A stretch of DNA of 38,836 nt. It comes from Klebsormidium nitens (lineage: Eukaryota; Streptophyta; Klebsormidiophyceae; Klebsormidiales; Klebsormidiaceae). Where the stretch lies: NCBI GenBank assembly GCA_000708835.1, contig DF237685.1, forward strand, positions 1 through 38,836, written 5' to 3'. Every line of letters starts with the position of its first letter. Within the stretch, counting starts at the first letter, position 1. The translations under genes were made by a program, and so were the position numbers. Under the pieces are notes generated by a model, which ran no database searches, had not been told where the DNA came from, and saw only the letters and a program-made list of their open reading frames with translations. Positions 1 to 11,206 of the stretch are shown here, one piece after another.

Positions 1-16
1 AGTCGTAATCGTTACA

Positions 17-284
17 GATTGCAGACAAGAAGACTAGGTTTCAAAGACTAGAGATCTAGATCAATGACAAATACATGATTGCAGACCAAAAGACCGGAAG
101 ACCAGAATTCTAGATCTTTTTCATTTCATTTCCCAGTGAATAGCACTATGACATAGTGCCTCTCTGTAGAATAAAAAAGATTGAGAATCTCGGGCTTCTG
201 GTCTTTTGGTCTGCGAATCCCATCCTGCCTCATCAGATTCAAGTTGATTCGGTGACAGCCATTTGATTGCAAACCAGAAGACTA
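17..284. repeat. Cluster of short related repeats downstream of the KDZ gene
   Basis: Four copies of a ~20-bp motif (consensus gattgcagaccagaagac) lie at 17-36, 77-101 and 265-284 in one orientation and at 195-219 in the other. The copies at 77-101 and 195-219 form an inverted pair that could fold into a stem with a loop of about 90 bases. The cluster lies just past the stop codon of the transposase gene, so it could be subterminal repeats of that element. No matching set was seen on the other side of the gene, so the element's ends are not established. Confidence 0.5.
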
Positions 285-288
285 TCTT

Positions 289-3200
289 TCAAACATGTAA
301 TAGGCAATATCGAACAAACGGTGTCCACCAGCGTACGTTACCCGCTACTCTCATCTTAGCGTCATCTACCCGCACAAGTTCTGAATTTCGGCCACTCACC
401 AAACTGGCTAGAATAATCATGAAAGCTTCGAGCCCAGAGTACCAGCCTAGCGTCTTAAACCTGACGAGAAAAGAATTGCAACTCTCGACAGCCGAAGTGT
501 TGACCCAACGCACTACGTCATAGTAATCTGGATTGAATGTTGGTCCGCACTTGTGTCCCTCCGCTCCTGTTCGTTGAAAGTGGAACCTGCACGCAACATT
601 GCGCGAATATCAGATCAGTTCAAGAAGAACGCGTTTATGGAAGTGATCATACGGACAACATCTTCACGATGTCAGCCAACCAATGTGCACATAAAGCAAC
701 CTCACTAGACAACAGTCAACCTCCTGCACGGTAGCATGGCGTCAGGGATCAGACAATGCGTTTGACTGGCTAAATTCTCGAAAGTTCGCTCTATGACCGT
801 AGGACTTGTCTAGGTTCTGCGGTTTCAAGGCATATACAAAGTGTGCTGAATCTAGACCACAGTGCCCCAACCAAGGTTGCAGATTTGTGACGTTTGAAGA
901 GATGTAAAGTCGTGTGTTGGCAATACGGAAGAAGTCAAGAAGAGTGTGTCTCCATCTCACCTGTCTACCAGGAAGCGAACGTCGGCAAAAAAAGCCGGCT
1001 CGCGTCGCATGCAGTAGGCTCGCAGCTTGCAAGCGTTGTCGTAGAAGACAAAGCGAGGCAGATGGTGTCGATGTAGTCGTGTATACAGCACGGCAAACGG
1101 ATCGCGCGGCGACTCCCCCCAAAGCATGGCATGAAAACCATAAATTACCCGGTGGGGACAGCAGAACACGAAGCCCCCTTTGGTATGCTTCTGGAGACGC
1201 TGAGCGGACTTCGACTTGCTAAGAGTCGCGACCTCAGCGTCAAACTCCCCCACGGTGAGCCCCCCTCTACATCGATGCTCTTCAGCCCGTTCGATGGATC
1301 TGCCTAGCTCATCTTCAAAAGGTCTGTACTGCGGCAGAGGGCGCTTCTGTTCCCAGCCCGGCAGAGGATAGCAGCCAAGCGCACGCTGTTTTTTGCAGAA
1401 GGAATGATTGAGGGGTAGGTTGGGAGGGATGTTTCCACCTGCTTCTAGGCCTAGCCGCTCGTTCCAAAGCGCTATCTCTGGTACCGAGAGCGGATAGACT
1501 ACAGCTTGCGGTTGCGAGAGCTGCTCTACCGCGGGTAGCAAAGCATTTGTCCGCGCCTCCCAAAACGCGAAAGCTTGCTGGCGGTCCGCGGACCATGCGT
1601 GCGGCCGCTCTACTCTGTCCCGCGCTGACCAAACGCAGATGTCTAACCCCTCGATGGCAGAGAGTGCGATCCCAGCGCGACCGACGCCTAGGCCAACCGC
1701 TCCGCGGCCCAAGAGAGTGAGCCGATATAGATGGTGGAGGGTTGGCAGGAAGAAGGTGGGGAAAGTGGAACCGTAGTGGTCTAGCAATCGGCGCAAGATG
1801 GGAGAATGCTTAGCCAGGACGGCACGGTTGTCTAGGTTTGCCACTCCTCCCAAGAGAAGCTTTCTGACCACCGCTAGAGCACTGCCATGCTGGATGATAT
1901 TGCTATCATCCGAGACGGACTTCGGAGTGCCGAGGCTGTAAAGCAGCTCCGACCATCTTCCAGGGCAACGAGGGGGGCTCTGTCCGGGATTGTTTAGCAG
2001 AGACTCTGCCTTGATCCCTTCCATGAGCTCGAGCAGCGCCCGGTTTTTACTCCGAATCAGGCCGGTCTGGTCGAGAAGAATGCGCCGACGCCAATGGACA
2101 AGGACGGGGTCAGCGTCGGGGTTGTCAGGATCTGGGATGAACTCGGTGACGACTTGTACGTCTGCCCGATTGAGCGCAATCTGCAATGGCAACAGCAAAG
2201 TACTCAGAGCAGTGCAAACCTCCTTTGCACTGGAGCTGTCTAGGTTCTGCACAGATTATATATGCTTTCAATCTGCAAAATCTAGACAATGTCTACGTGG
2301 TTCGCATCCAGGTACTAGAGTTGTCTAGGTTCTGCACGATTTTTGTATGCTTCGTTTTGCAGAATCTGGACAAGTTGGTATACGCTCAATCTTACCAAGA
2401 AGACACCGAGACGAGCAAAAGCTAGACACTTTCAGCGCGGAGGCCAATCTTACACAGCTTGTCTAGATTAAGGTTTTGCAGATTGAAGCCATATACAAAG
2501 TGTGCAGAATCTGGACAACTCTAGCCCCGGATGCCAACCTCGTCCAGGTTCTGCAGATTGAAGGCATATACAAACCGTGCAAAACCTGGACAACTTCGGT
2601 ACGACACTTCTGGCCCCAGGTGCCAACCTCGTCCAGGTTCTGCAGATCAAAGGCATATACAAACCGTGCAAAATCTGGACAACTTCGATACGACACTTCT
2701 GGCCCCAGGTGCCAACCTCGTCCAGGTTCTGCAGATCAAAGGCATATACAAACCGTGCAAAACCTGGACAACTCTGGTACGACACTGCTGGTGCCCAATG
2801 CCACCTCGTCCAGGTTTTGCAAACACTAGACAGCACTTGTGTCGGATGCTATCTTCACAGAGCCTGTCTAAACATAGCAGATTTCAAGCATTCGGGAACT
2901 GGTTGAACTCACCAACAGCTCGTCAAACTCCTTGCTGCTCAGGGGTGCTCCAAGATCCGGGTCCTTTGAGTGATGACGACTGAACCGAGCCAGCAACGTG
3001 CGCAACTCCGGTTGGTGCAGAAGACGCCGTTTTGGGCCGCAACCGTCTAGCCCAGCTCCGCAAAAATTCACGCCCGACTGCATCACCTTCTCGACGTTTG
3101 CTCCCGCAGCGTCTTGACTCGGAGCCGTAAACGGACGCAGATGCGCCGCGCTCGTGCCAGACAAGCCCCCTTTCTGGCGCCCACCATCCGCACACGCAAG

Positions 3201-6200
3201 GCCTGCGATCCCGTCGCAGAGGAGGATCGCAGGATGAGGCCCGCAGATGCTGCAGCACTCCAAAATGGAGCGACCGCAGAGCTTGAAGAAGCCCATACTC
3301 GCCTTCCGCCAGGTTTCGCTCGACAGAGGTTTGGCACCCGGCGAGTACAACCGGCGGACGGCGTTCTTAGCCTCTATAAGAGCGTTGCAGGCGGAGCCAG
3401 TGCCTTGCACGCATCGAAGCAGCAGCTGACACGATGCTTGTGTAACGATGACGCTCCTCGTCCATGCGTACAAGCCCAGAGCTTCTCCGTTGAAGTGGAC
3501 CGTGTGCTTCTCCGCACAGTTGCAGCAGTAGATGCGGACCTTCACCTGCATCCGAAAAGCGGACACGAGATAAGCTCATGTGGTCTCACAAAGGCGAAGA
3601 AGAGAACAATACGGTTTGGATTACGAGATCGTTCTCACGATTGTGATCACAATTGAATACCGCTAGTGCATGTGTTGTCGGCGTGCGTAACTTCACGGAC
3701 TCTTATGGTGACCGAAGCGTTACTTAATCGCAAGAAGAGCACCTTTGGTTTGGTTCGTTGGACCACATTGAAACCTGCAAACAGATGGAAGCTTGTCCAG
3801 CATCTGCGAACTAGATTATGCATGAAATCTGCAGAACCTGGACAACCCAGGCTCAATAGCGTGCATGGAAAAAAGCCTATTGCCCGGCCAACAGAAGCTC
3901 GGGCTGTGCACCTTCCTTTCTGTAGGTATGTCTAGTTGTCCAGCTTCTGCAGTCTAGATTATGCATAAAATCTGCATGATTTAGACACCCCCGACATCGT
4001 GCTTGACAAATGCAGAACCTACAAAATCCTGTTACTGTCTGTGACAAGAAGAGATTGCCAACTTGGAAGTTTGGCTTGAGCACCCTCTTCTTGATAGGTT
4101 TGTCTAGCTAGCTGTCCAGCTTCTGCATCCTTTGATTATGCATGAAATCTGCAGAATCTGGACAAGGCCCGGCACTCACCTCTTGGGACCAGTCCAAGGA
4201 GTAAATGTGCGACACCTGCATCAGGCTCGACCAGCCTGTCCCACAAGGTGGCGGCTCCTTCGGGCAAGGTGCGCACAAGCACTCAATCCTGCTCAGCTCC
4301 TCGTAATCGCGCGCCGTCAGCTGGCTGACTCTCACCGGCTGCTTCAGGAGGGTGACGGGCGGGTCGTGAACGGCCGAGCCGTCGGTCGGGCGTACCAACT
4401 TCGGAGTTTCCACCTGAACGCCCTCTGCACCCATGGGCATGACGATGGCAACCCGTGCTGGCTCTGCGTGGAGGCACGCCGACGAAGGGCAGGAGCAACT
4501 CTCACAGACGCGGACAACACCCCCCCTGTGCCCCCCCGCAGTGCACCCGGCCGCCCCGGTGTTGGCCGCCTCTCCATGCTCACCACCCCCCGTTTGAGCG
4601 GCCCAAAAGGCTTTGGACCTCCGTTTCACCCCTCGCTGTGCGGACGCCCCATCCTCTACCGTCTCCTCCCGCGGACGCTTTTCGGGTGAGCTACTGTCTG
4701 CGGAAGTACAACACCGACCTTCGCAGGGCTGCTTATCAAGGCTCACCCCCCCAAACAGCGATGGATGCTGTTGGCAGAAGCAAGCGTCGCCCTTGCACAC
4801 CGCGTCGTGCTGCTCTCCGGCGACAAGACCGAGGAGGTAACGCTCCTCATCTGGCAGGGCCTCCAGTTCCTCTCCGCCCGCGTTGCTTGCTCGACATTCT
4901 TCACCAGCTTGCGGTCGATTGCAAGCTGCATCCTCCTTTCCAGCCGCCACCTCTCTCTCCTTCCGGTACAGCCAGCCCCTGGCGCGCTCCAGCTGAGTTT
5001 CCGAAAAGAGACACCCCTCCAGTTTGCTCACCCTTCTCTCCTCTCCAGTGCTCTTTTCACCTCTAAAAGATGTCCGCAGTCCGCAGTCTTGCTGCAGCCC
5101 TCCCGTCTTCCTTCGCAATACCACTGGAAGTCTGCCTCCGCGTCGAAGTGCACCATCGTTCTTTCGGGGGAGGGCGAACTCGCATTCCAGAACACCCCAA
5201 ATACTCTCTGCCCCACGGTGCTGCACGGCACCTCCACCACCCGCGGCCCCTTCTGAAATGACAAGTGGCTTGGTTGTTGACGCTCCTGGAGGGCTTGCAA
5301 TGCCAGCTTGTGGACGCAAGCTGCGTCGAAGCTCAATCGACCACGATCGCACGTGCAACTCGGGTTTCCCATCGTGTCCCAGTACACCGTCTCGAGTAAC
5401 GCCGTGTTTTTGCTGGGCCGTTCCAGCGGCTTTGGCCTGGCAGCATTGTGGTTCCACGCGGTCATCAGGAAGACAGGGCTGCTGACCCCCGCCTCCCCAG
5501 TGCTATAGATGGAGCAGTAGCCGGTTTTGATGTTGGCCAGAAACCGTGCAGCTTGGGCAACGAGTGTGAGCTGCCCGTTCGCATCTCGGCCTTCCTCTCG
5601 TCCGCAATCCTGCAAACAGGTTTGAATACCATGGATCAGTCAATTGCCTGAAAGATCTGGAAAATTCAAGTGTGCTCGACGATACTCTTTCCAGATTCAG
5701 GATCTAAAGGAAGGCTTTAAACTGCTAAAGTGAAGCTACGAAAGTTCCTTCTGTCCACATCCTGCAAGTCGTAAAAGCATGATTGGCCGCCTTCGTCCAG
5801 ATTCTGCATATCTTATTATTGTGTTCACTTCCGCAAAATCTGGACACACTAGAATTACGATTCATATCTGCTATGCCACACTGTAGCGGCGGTCTAGCTG
5901 CAAGGATCCAAGAGCAGCTAGAACAACTTTCCCTCGCTCGAAAACAAGTCACTTTTTGTTGGACCGTCCGCGGAATCTCTCCTGCTTGGCGGCCTCGGTT
6001 CAAAGCAGCTTCGGCTGCGGATCTGCTGCGCTTTCGGCCAGCTGCCTCTCTGCTCTTGGCATCCAATGTTTGCAGCCGAATGACCTCTTCTCCGGCCAGA
6101 ACCTTCTGTTGGCGCCAAGAGCCGGTGGGCTGTGCAGTGCGGTCGAACCAGATTTCTGGTGGACCCCGGCCCATCCAGGTGGTGATACGCCAACAGTGGT

Positions 6201-6463
6201 TTTTGTGCAGTGGAGACCTTCCCGACCCAGCGCTCCACGCAAGCGAAGCACAAAGGCTGGTTCTTGCCACTGCCCTTTACCTTGTTAGAAATAGCAAAGC
6301 CGCTGAGGTTTTTCTGCTGCGATTTTCTGAAGGAGATCTGACAGACTTCGCTTTTCGAGCTCAGGAGTGACTGCTTGCATATTGCACACTTGAAAGCGGT
6401 GGAGTTGACTACTAGCAGCCTTGACGGTCTACGATAAATTTCCCCAAGGAAACCTGAGCCCAC
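289..6463 (-). CDS. KDZ-type (Kyakuja-Dileera-Zisupton) transposase, multi-exon
   Basis: This is a DDE-type DNA transposase gene. Exons in order of transcription are: an N-terminal part ending at 5953, then 5609-5061, 4992-4180, 3545-2913, 2180-961 and 586-289 (stop TGA). All listed junctions have GT/AG ends and matching phases, giving 1170 codons from 5609 onward without a stop. A SWIM-like CxC...CxH motif lies near 5357-5310. Cys-rich stretches follow in exon 4992-4180 and at the start of exon 3545-2913 (IYCCNC), as in KDZ proteins with CxC clusters. KDZ hallmarks are CSIC followed by LLCDG (near 3254-3215, probable first Asp), CCPH...YGFH, FYDNAC (Asp near 1040), FLVDRFH across the last intron, and NTSAVESCNSFL (Glu near 486). 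The probable D-D-E triad is therefore spread over three exons. Upstream of 5953 the frame is uncertain: a CAIC...CFAC stretch (about 6390-6215) is in a different frame from the segment that joins 5609, so a short intron or an indel near 6170-6210 is likely. The exact 5' end and the terminal inverted repeats were not found. Confidence 0.8.
807..858. repeat. Intronic hairpin repeat, last KDZ intron
   Basis: An imperfect inverted repeat of about 50 bp, with arms gtctaggttctgc and the near-complement gctgaatctagac, around a loop containing aggcatatacaaa. It is the single copy of this family in the transposase intron 960-587. Confidence 0.7.
2239..2373. repeat. Two intronic hairpin repeats near the acceptor side of KDZ intron 2912-2181
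   Basis: Two copies lie at about 2239-2290 and 2320-2373. Each has arms tgtctaggttctgca and a near-complement (tgcaaaatctagaca or tgcagaatctggaca) around an AT-rich loop with tatatgctt or gtatgctt. They belong to the same family as the 89-bp array just beyond, but are separated by unrelated spacer. Confidence 0.7.
2459..2832. repeat. 89-bp tandem repeat made of hairpin units
   Basis: The motif cgtccaggtt starts at 2541, 2630, 2719 and 2807, giving periods of 89, 89 and 88 bp. A diverged copy precedes them from 2459, and the last copy is cut short at about 2832. Each unit holds one ~50-bp imperfect hairpin (arms gtccaggttctgca and tgcaaaacctggac around ggcatatacaaacc) plus about 38 bp of spacer with ggccccaggtgccaacct. 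The array lies inside transposase intron 2912-2181. Open frames across it on both strands are a by-product of the period and are not genes. Confidence 0.9.
3793..4168. repeat. Three hairpin repeats in KDZ intron 4179-3546
   Basis: Copies lie at about 3793-3846, 3928-3987 and 4102-4168. The arms are variants of ttgtccagcttctgca and tgcagaatctggacaa. The loops share gattatgcatgaaatc, unlike the ggcatatacaaa loop of the 89-bp array, so this is a sub-family of the same repeat. The copy at 4102-4168 starts only about 10 bases inside the intron, right after the donor gtgagt at 4179. Confidence 0.7.
5793..5851. repeat. Hairpin repeat in KDZ intron 5952-5610
   Basis: One further copy of the hairpin family, with arms cgtccagattctgca and gcaaaatctggaca around an AT-rich loop. 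It is the only copy in this intron. The 68-base intron 5060-4993 has none. Confidence 0.65.
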
Positions 6464-7272
6464 GAAGTCGGGCAGAACCCGTTACCCGGCGACCTACCCG
6501 CTATCTGAGTCATGCCGACCGTGGAGGGGCCGAGCACCTTAGGCTACTGTACGGGTTTCGCCACTCGGCCGGTCGGACTTCCTTTGACTGACTTCTAGCC
6601 TATGACCAAGTCGGCATGATATTTTTGGAGGTCGCAATCGCCTTATATTCCCTCGGATTTACCCAGGGAACCGACCTCCGAAGGCAATTTTCTGCAATCT
6701 CGGTGTGAGAGCGAACCACGTATATTGTTTCAGAGTGCATACGTACTCGCTCGGGATGAAATTTCGTATTCGCTCGGAGAGTGCCACGTGTCAATTTCAG
6801 TGCACCGGGCCCTACACAGTGCTGACAGGCGCCTAAAAGTATCGGTCAGGTTTCATGCGGCTCTCTTGGGGGGCAGTAATGGAAAATCCTCTACGGTATA
6901 TGGTTTTGAAACTCCGTCAATAGTGACGCTAAATCAGCTCGAAGTCCCGAACGCCGTCGATCTTGTCCGAGAGATATCTGGGCCGTCGCTTTTATGCCAT
7001 TCTTCAGATGGTTGGCCCCGCGTGGCATGCGCGCAACCTTCCGCGCTGGAACAGAGGAAGAGTCAATGTCAGGAAGAGATCATGCATGCAGAGGTCAATT
7101 GACACTGTCACCAGTCCTGTCTCTGCCGCTGCGTCTCTTTCTCCTTTGAAGTTTGAAGCAAGTGGTGGTCAAGTAACACATTTGAAAAGGATGAGGCGCG
7201 GTCAAACAATTGCCAAACGTCCAAATCGGTGCCAATCAGCATCGTACACTATGTATCTTTGAACGTCCTCTG
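6464..7272. other. Intergenic region between the transposase gene and MYND gene A
   Basis: No supported gene. It should contain the 5' end of the minus-strand transposase gene and the promoter of plus-strand gene A, but no clear promoter element was recognised. A small inverted pair (ggaggtcg near 6629, cgacctcc near 6671) could form a hairpin. Confidence 0.4.
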
Positions 7273-10200
7273 ATGGCGGCCATGTCTTCAGCTCAGCTGG
7301 TAAGCGCGCTCCAGGCGCAGCAAGAGAAGATTGAGAGCAATGCCGACCGCCCTGACAGAAGCATTCATTGCTGTGGCAGAATGCATGGAGAGCTACTTTT
7401 ACGTCAGCGATCTGGCTGTCCAGTCTGCGGAAGTCAAGGACTCGATGGCCAAGTTTGGTTGGGCCTGGCTGGAGCTTCCTGAGTTCCCTGTGCGCAAGCT
7501 TTTTCCAGCTGCAGCAAAGGCACTGCAGCAGTTCCCCGAGCACAGGGGCCTTGTGCTGGCAATTGCGGACTGGTGCACCGATGCTTGCAAGCAGAGTGTG
7601 ATTGCGAAGCTGGAGGCGCTGCGCTGTAGGATGCTACAGGGCCTCTGCCTCGCAGCAGGGCATCTGGCATTGAGAGGAAGGTTTGATAGCAACGGATACA
7701 TGATCGCTGGACGCATCTTCGAAGCAATGCAGAAGGCTGCAGAGACTCCGAGCATCCAATTCTACTCGCGTCCAATAGAAGTCAAAGACGAGTTCTACTC
7801 GGCAGCGAGGGACGCCTGGCGTGAAGTCGGACTAGAAACGGTTGTAGCCACCTTGGAAGAACCCCTCCGCGAGAGGTTTGGAGCTGTGAACCACGCACTC
7901 CGTTTAACAGCATACTTTCTGAGAAACCACTCAGGGGTGGTTGAACTCACGAACACAGACCACAGTGTCGCAACAACGCAGTTGTACCTGGAAGTCTTGA
8001 AGAGCATGGGGGAGGCGTTTGGCAACACATTCCCTGGATTGGCAGGGAACACCGCTTTTCAGAGGTGGGTCCCACAACAGTTTGTGTGGTTTGTAAGCAG
8101 TTCCTTTTGTGACTTGGTCAGCGCAGACTCAAACATAAGCTAAGAATGAGGTTATTAAAGTGGAGTGGTGGTCAGTTGAAGTAAAAGCTTGACATGAGGT
8201 GGCCGCCAGGTCTTCGTCGCTTTCAGGAGCATGTCTTCAAGCTGTACTTTGCATTGGTCATTCTATTGTTGTAGACACTTTGCATTCCTGGCCAATCTAA
8301 GGGGGGGGAAATCCTGCCCCTGTTTTTGGGGACGTGAACTAGTAGATATTGTCCGAACGCTGAACCTCTCAAAATGCAACCCGAAGCCTTGAACATTCCT
8401 TGTCATTCGTTAGCACAATTCACTCAAGCAAGATATTGGATACACAATGTTCCAATCGCCTATGCTGTACACCGATCATTGGCTCCAAGCGGCTTAGGTC
8501 TGAACCACGTCATCGCGACCAGCCCAAAGATATGGTCAGTTGCTTCCCCTTTTGGATAGATATCAAAGCGCCAAATCAAAGCCCTTTTATCCTTCTCAGG
8601 TATCTGAAAGGTACTCTTCGGGGGATCCAAGCAGGATCCTCCTTGCCAGGATCCCCCTTTGGAGATTGCGCCAATCTGGCTAAAGAGGCCTTGCTGATTT
8701 ACGAACGAACAATCAATCCTCTGGGCGTCCCTTGGGATCAGAGGTATGCTAGCTTTTCACATGCTCTATCCATCAAATATCTGCAAACCTTTCTGAAGTC
8801 AACCTGCTTAAAAGTGTTCAAATTCGATTTACAGGGTAATCAAGCAGCGCCAACGGATCATAGGGTCCGTTTCAGGTTGCTGAGAGGGAATAGAAACATT
8901 AGTAAGTGCTTTCACACTGAGCTTCGATGTATTCAGGGATGGCTCGCACTTTCATGCCGAGAGTAACGTGGATGAAGAGTGTGATACCGGCACGAGTTTG
9001 TAACGGAACAGACAAACGCAGACCTCGAGACCCAAGTGCTGACGTCAGATTAATGTTGCACTTCCCGAATGCCCTCTTGACGTTCGCTTTTCAAGAGACC
9101 GTGTCTTCGGTAACGTGGAAAGCCAGGACGGATCCGGCCCCAAGGTTTTGGGACAAGTTACCGCTGTCCATCGCTGTGCGCCAATCGTGCATATTCAGAG
9201 ATCCGGATGCATGCCACGTTAGTCGTGTCATAAAGCCTGCCTACTGCCCTCGATCAATCAGCTTTGCGATTGGGTCTGCAAGAACCTTGATCGCAGAACC
9301 TAGAGAAGGACTCAAAAGGACCGTTTTAAGAGAAAATGCTGATGTATGTTCAGATTCAGGTCCAGTTTACTGAGTCTCTTCTGCTCGTCCTTCTAGAAAC
9401 CCGTGCCTGCTGACCGCCCTCAACGCGCATCACCAGCAAATCTCTGACGTCAGCCAGCTCGAGATCTCGGCTGAGGTCATCGCTTACAGCGAACTCCGCA
9501 AAGATGTCAGGCGAGAGATCTTGGGGATTGCAGGGACGTGCGCTGCGGCAGATGCCAAAGCAGGCGTCGAAAGCAGCTCAGCAGGTGACTGTGTAAACCC
9601 TTGAATTGCCTCCTAGCTTCCTCTGAATCCATTATGGCGAAAACCTTTCCTAACATAACCCAAACAGCGACCAATCTGATTTCTGAAGCACCCTGATCCG
9701 TCGAGATGAGTTTGCTTGTGAATGGCGTGCGAGACAAGAGCTTCAAAGCATCGTCACTGGTCACTCCTCGCTTGGCAATTGGGGTGTTCGCGTGATAGAG
9801 CCCTCTCTTTGGCATCCATTGTTCTGACGCTTTTCATGTTTGTAATGGAACAAGAATGCTTTGCGGACTGAGTCTTTAGTCCAAAACACTGGCTAAAATG
9901 TCGGTTTAACAAGGATGATTGTGCTTATTGACGTTTAATATATAAAGTACACCATCGGACGTGATAGCGCAGGCTGAATGCAGAAGTTCGCGATGGCCAA
10001 AATCGCAGCGCTATTGGTCGTTTTTTGATTTAAAGACTCCAGTCTGCAAAGTTCAGCCTGGGGGCCGCAAAGCTTGGCGGGACAGGCCCGAGATGCGGAT
10101 AACACGCAGCTAACAAGCGCAAGCGAGAAATCTGAAGCGTTATCCCTAAAAGTCAAAGTCTTAACGGCAACGCTGCGAATCTCTGTCGTCCCCCAGCTAT

Positions 10201-11206
10201 TCTGTTGTCTGCGTTCCGCCGGCATCTGCTTGCTGTGGATCAACCATTCGTCCGACCCGCCAAGCGATTCTGAACAGGTCGTCAGGCTTTTACGGATTCT
10301 AGGCTAGACTGCGGCACCTAGTTTCGCAGACAGCGCGTCTGATCCGGCGGATTCGGCTTGGCGCTTAGAGGACGGCTTGCGTGGCTCTCGGCTTATTGGC
10401 CCCGTACCTACCTACTGACCACTTTCGCTGATTTGTACGAACCCTCAGCCAGAAAGACAGGTTAAGCGAATCGGAGGCCCGACAAGCTCACATAGGGCTA
10501 CTAGAAGCTGGCACAGAACGGGCGGTTGAAAAGGTCCGTGTTTCTCTCTCCGGGCTTCTCACTCTCTCCCCGCTTTTGCGCAGGCCCATCCGGTCACAAC
10601 GAAGATACCAAAAACGAGCAAGCGGGTGACGCCTCCACTTCCAAGCGGGAAGGGAGGGCGAAAGAACGCGCGTGCGCCAAGTGTGGAACAACGCAAAAGC
10701 AGCGTGGCTCTGGAGAGCCGGCTTTCAAGAAATGCTCGCGCTGCATGTCCACGTACTACTGCGGACCCCAGGTGACCAGACTTGCTCTACCTCGTTGTGC
10801 TTTGGTTGTTCGTCTTGCCTTGGCGATGATACACTAATCAATTGCAGAAAAGGGTGTCCGGTTTTGGAATCTGGGGCCTCTCTAAGAATGAAAGTGTCCG
10901 ACTTTGTTTCCGAAGCAGATTTAGGCGTGGAGAACCGTTGAGTAAAGTTGTTTGTCAGGGTTTGGCGTGATTCTTGGCGTCCGAAGCTCTGCTTTTGCCG
11001 TCTGGAGAGTGTACTAAGCAGAATCTAGTGCGATCCGAAGGTGGCGTGCGCTGCGACGTCTTCCTTACATGGGGACATGCCGTACTGAACCATCTGTCGC
11101 GCCAGAAACACCTCATGCACCGGATCCTGAAGAGTGTACGTTTCTCCGCTTGCAGTGTCAAAAGGCCCATTGGAAGGAGCACAAGCCTGTGTGTGTGTCT
11201 CGATAG
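7273..11206 (+). CDS. MYND zinc-finger protein, gene A (start region frameshifted)
   Basis: Exons are 7340-8064, 8600-8743, 9397-9584, 10584-10771 and 11156-11206 (TAG). All junctions are GT-AG with agreeing phases, giving 431 codons from ATG 7340. The N-terminal ~280 residues are a Cys-poor, probably helical domain shared with paralogues B, C and D (motifs FGWAWLELP, RGLVLAIADWC, LQGLCLAAG). I do not recognise this domain. The C-terminus is a complete MYND zinc finger, a protein-interaction fold, with ligands C383, C386, C403, C406, C412, C416, H424 and C428, and the last exon encodes CQKAHWKEHKPVC. The family start codon is ATG 7273, but relative to B and D this gene lacks 8 bp just after codon 23, so that ATG is out of frame with the rest. 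Initiation at ATG 7340, inside the gap region, would give a protein missing about 24 residues. It is therefore either a gene with a shifted start or a young pseudogene. Confidence 0.72.

Noticed and set aside
2459-2832. Possible CRISPR array
   Set aside because: Regular spacing, but the spacer-like parts are themselves repeated, the units are near-identical over their whole 89 bp, and the genome is eukaryotic.
2463-2983. Overlapping open frames on both strands with repeated peptides
   Set aside because: They run through the 89-bp tandem array inside a transposase intron. The repeated peptides follow from the repeat period, not from coding.
4132-5485. Long plus-strand open frames opposite the transposase exons
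   Set aside because: Antisense shadows of GC-rich transposase exons 4992-4180 and 5609-5061. They contain no motifs, while the minus-strand frames have matching splice phases and Cys motifs.
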